From the NCBI GenBank assembly GCA_051275515.1, contig JBNMOT010000002.1:27697-91696 (forward strand): 64,000 nucleotides of DNA. The letters are read 5' to 3'. This document shows, piece by piece, positions 62,188 through 64,000 of this stretch (its first letter is position 1; the number at the start of each line of letters is the position of its first letter). The position numbers were made by a program, and so were the translations under genes. This DNA is from Oleispira sp051275515 (GTDB lineage Bacteria > Pseudomonadota > Gammaproteobacteria > Pseudomonadales > Oceanobacteraceae). The notes beneath the pieces were generated by a model. It made no database searches. It was given only the letters and a program-made list of their open reading frames with translations, and had not been told where the DNA came from.

Positions 62188-63492
62188 ATGACTGCAGCAT
62201 TGATCGAAGATTTAAAGGCTCGAGGCCTTATTAGCCAGACAACGGCAGACGCAGAATTCATTGAACATTTAGAAGGTGGGTGTCGTACCCTTTATTGTGG
62301 GTTTGATCCAACGGCAGACAGTTTGCATATTGGTAGCCTTGTACCTCTGCTAGCGTTAAAGCGTTTTCAAGATGCAGGGCATAAGCCCGTTGCATTGGTA
62401 GGTGGTGCTACAGGGTTGATTGGCGATCCAAGTTTTAAGGCGCAAGAGCGAAAATTAAACACGCCAGATATCGTTGCTAATTGGGTTGATAAACTTAAAG
62501 CACAAGTCCGTCGCTTTATTGATTTTGATGCGGGTGAAAAAAGTGCAATAGTTGTTAATAACCTGGATTGGGTTGGCGAATTGAATGTATTAGATTTCCT
62601 TCGTGACGTGGGTAAGCACTTTTCAATTAATAACATGATACAAAAAGAATCGGTTAAGCAGAGAATTGATCGTGAAGGCGCGGGTATCTCATTCACCGAA
62701 TTCACGTATATGTTGTTACAGTCTTATGATTTCGCTGAATTGGCTGAGCGTGAAGGCTGTACCCTGCAAATAGGAGGCTCTGATCAATGGGGAAATATAG
62801 TGGGGGGGGTAGATTTAGCACGACGTATGTATGGCAAGAAAACCTTCGGTCTGACACTGCCTTTAGTCACTAAGTCTGATGGTACTAAATTTGGTAAAAC
62901 CGAAAGCGGTACTATTTGGCTAGACCCTGTTAGAACATCTCCATACGCTTTTTATCAGTTTTGGATGAATGGCGCGGATGAGGATACGTACAAGTTTATG
63001 CGTTACTTCACCTTTTTAACTATTGAACGCATTGCAGAAATCGAAAAACACGATACGGAAATTCAAGGGCGTAAAGCAGGACAAAGCATTCTAGCGGAAG
63101 AGGTTACTCGCCTGATACACGGCGATGAGGCATTGCAGTCGGCTAGGCGCATAACTGAAGCGCTATTCTCTGGTGATCTAGCGATGTTGTCTGAGCAAGA
63201 GTTGGAGCAAATCAAGCTCGATGGTTTACCTTCGAGTGATCTAGTGCTTGCTAATATTACAGAAACTCCATTAACAGCACTGTTTGCTGAGTGCGGAATG
63301 GTCAAGACTGGACGTGAAGTAAAAGATGCCTTGGGTCGTAATGCTGTATTAATTAATGGCGAAGCCAAAGGCGCTGCTGACAATATGAGCACGGCGGAAA
63401 TTTTTACGGTTGATAAAGCTTTATATGGACGCTTCTTTCTTGTGAAATTAGGCAAGAAGAAACACCACTTGTTTGAAATGAAAGAAAGCTAA
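62188..63492 (+). CDS. tyrS: tyrosyl-tRNA synthetase
   Basis: A 434-residue class I synthetase of the E. coli TyrS type, not the TyrZ type. The HIGH-like motif is LHIGSLVP, the KMSKS-like motif is KFGKTESG, and tyrosine-binding blocks YCGFDPTADS and GGSDQWGN are present. An S4 RNA-binding domain ends the protein (about 365-430). AAGAGAACGTC precedes the ATG. It is divergent from the M23 peptidase and directly followed by the rRNA promoter array. Confidence 0.96.
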   Translation: MTAALIEDLKARGLISQTTADAEFIEHLEGGCRTLYCGFDPTADSLHIGSLVPLLALKRFQDAGHKPVALVGGATGLIGDPSFKAQERKLNTPDIVANWVDKLKAQVRRFIDFDAGEKSAIVVNNLDWVGELNVLDFLRDVGKHFSINNMIQKESVKQRIDREGAGISFTEFTYMLLQSYDFAELAEREGCTLQIGGSDQWGNIVGGVDLARRMYGKKTFGLTLPLVTKSDGTKFGKTESGTIWLDPVRTSPYAFYQFWMNGADEDTYKFMRYFTFLTIERIAEIEKHDTEIQGRKAGQSILAEEVTRLIHGDEALQSARRITEALFSGDLAMLSEQELEQIKLDGLPSSDLVLANITETPLTALFAECGMVKTGREVKDALGRNAVLINGEAKGAADNMSTAEIFTVDKALYGRFFLVKLGKKKHHLFEMKES

Positions 63493-63499
63493 AAAACGG

Positions 63500-63527
63500 T
63501 TGACGGTAATTATAAAGTCCCTATAAT
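63500..63527 (+). promoter_or_regulatory. rRNA promoter P1
   Basis: TTGACG and TATAAT with 16 bases between, followed by a GC-rich discriminator (GCGCCGC) typical of stringently controlled rRNA promoters. Starts would fall near 63533-63535, at the base of a long hairpin. Confidence 0.8.
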
Positions 63528-63533
63528 GCGCCG

Positions 63534-63583
63534 CTCACTTGTTGAGAAGAGGCGCTCGAAAGAGCATTTTTAAAACAAGTGAG
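63534..63583 (+). repeat. 10-base perfect stem at the P1 start with GAAA-capped inner hairpin
   Basis: CTCACTTGTT (63534-63543) and AACAAGTGAG (63574-63583) pair perfectly. Inside is GCTC-GAAA-GAGC followed by a T run, which resembles a small terminator. A transcript from P1 would begin with this structure. Confidence 0.6.
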
Positions 63584-63592
63584 AATAAAAGG

Positions 63593-63620
63593 TTGACTAT
63601 TAAAAACGTTTGTTTAGAAT
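63593..63620 (+). promoter_or_regulatory. rRNA promoter P2
   Basis: TTGACT and TAGAAT, spaced 16 bases. Second of four similar promoters before the rRNA leader. Confidence 0.65.
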
Positions 63621-63675
63621 GCATCCTCCTTCGGAGATAAGTCAGTAAGGCTTTGAAAACAAAGGAAAAAATAGG

Positions 63676-63703
63676 TTGACTCAGTAATAAAGTACTATAT
63701 AGT
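63676..63703 (+). promoter_or_regulatory. rRNA promoter P3
   Basis: TTGACT and TATAGT, spaced 16 bases, with an A-rich upstream stretch (AAAGGAAAAAATAGG) that may act as an UP-like element. Confidence 0.65.
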
Positions 63704-63758
63704 CCTCCTTAGTCTTTGCAGCGGCTTATGCCGGCTGAAAAGAAAGTATTGAAAGCTG

Positions 63759-63786
63759 TTGACTTGATGGGTTAAATCATTATAAT
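63759..63786 (+). promoter_or_regulatory. rRNA promoter P4 (leader-proximal)
   Basis: TTGACT and a consensus TATAAT, spaced 16 bases, followed by ACGCAGCCCGC, a GC-rich discriminator. It lies closest to the boxA element. Confidence 0.8.
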
Positions 63787-64000
63787 ACGCAGCCCGCTTA
63801 AGGTGAAAGCCTAAGCAAAGTTCTTTAACAATATATTTAGATAATTCGTGTGGGTGCTTGCCTTGATTGCGTGGAGACAGTCACTAACGTTTCTTTTATT
63901 AGATTCGTTAGCTGACATCAAAGCATAAAACAAAGTAAGAACCTACGAACTCTCCATTAATTTGGTGAGTATAAAAGTTAGTTATTATTTTGAGTAAGAT
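63787..64000 (+). ncRNA. rRNA operon leader with boxA; 16S gene lies beyond the window
   Basis: After P4 comes a boxA-like antitermination element, GTTCTTTAACAA (63820-63831), then GTGTGGGTGCTTG (63849-63861), the usual boxC-like part of gammaproteobacterial rRNA leaders. The remaining bases are the 16S leader. The 16S start motif (AGAGTTTGATC) was not found, so the 16S gene is beyond position 64000. Confidence 0.85.

Noticed and set aside
63787..64000. 16S rRNA gene inside the window
   Set aside because: Only the leader and boxA are present; the 16S 5' motif does not occur before position 64000.
1..64000. CRISPR array, tRNA genes, transposases or prophage
   Set aside because: No regularly spaced repeats, cloverleaf-like sequences, transposase or integrase motifs were recognised anywhere in the window.

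Overview
The window reads as a chromosomal segment of an aerobic, motile marine gammaproteobacterium of the Oceanospirillales type (Oleispira/Bermanella-like). This is inferred from the low-to-mid GC content, E. coli-like housekeeping proteins and several Pseudomonas-like gene orders: glnE-ilvE, fimW-fimX, and argC-DUF6776-bactofilin-erpA-(dsrE-like)-anmK-M23 peptidase-tyrS-rRNA. Almost all of it is ordinary core genome. No phage, integron, transposase, CRISPR array or tRNA gene was seen.

Layout. 1-10.3 kb: the 5' end of plsC, a double cupin, ilvE and glnE (minus strand), then a small accessory locus (6.0-7.4 kb) with a frameshifted glycine-rich toxin-like gene and a membrane protein directly behind it. 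A patatin-like hydrolase, an hsp20 chaperone and a LysR regulator follow. 10.4-19.2 kb: trxA, a DUF2956-like gene, a YedI-type membrane protein, an MBL-fold hydrolase, a YebC/YeeN-type protein, a DUF1499 lipoprotein translationally coupled to a MEST-like alpha/beta hydrolase, an FAD oxidoreductase, a 2-TM potassium channel and a hisA that resembles the eukaryotic type. 19.3-22.1 kb: a zinc-uptake locus with a Zur-box match, a small protein and a ZnuD-like TonB receptor with His/Glu-rich loops. 22.3-26.9 kb: an HBM-type chemoreceptor, the arsR-acr3-arsC arsenic operon and a decayed diguanylate cyclase. 26.9-34 kb: a coiled-coil lipoprotein, ilvD, and the type IV pilus c-di-GMP pair fimW-fimX. 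34-36.8 kb: the whole EF-P module (epmB, efp, epmA). 36.9-44 kb: yghU, yaiI, a CPA2 antiporter, a second HemL-like aminotransferase and a minus-strand group of a CZB chemoreceptor, a double cNMP-domain protein and a pentapeptide-repeat protein. 44-52 kb: DNA polymerase II, a TonB-receptor remnant, a NYN nuclease, a small lipoprotein, a PfkB kinase and PBP1b with a TPR lipoprotein. 52-56.2 kb: hemL, hemJ and a ClC channel. 56.3-64 kb: the argC to tyrS block, ending in a leader with four tandem promoters and a boxA. The 16S gene itself lies beyond the window.

How the parts fit. Metal handling (zinc uptake, arsenic export), surface behaviour (two chemoreceptors, FimW/FimX), translation accuracy (EF-P and its lysylation enzymes), tetrapyrrole synthesis (hemL, hemJ and a hemL paralogue) and cell-wall work (PBP1b, AnmK, M23 peptidase, bactofilin) are the coherent themes. 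The best candidates for something undescribed are the toxin/immunity-like pair at 6.0-7.4 kb, the eukaryote-like HisA, the Zur-controlled zinc locus and the structured rRNA promoter array. Several start codons are moved downstream of the longest reading frame because a Shine-Dalgarno (SD) sequence or family alignment favours the later start; these choices are stated entry by entry. All family assignments come from memory of the families; no search was run.
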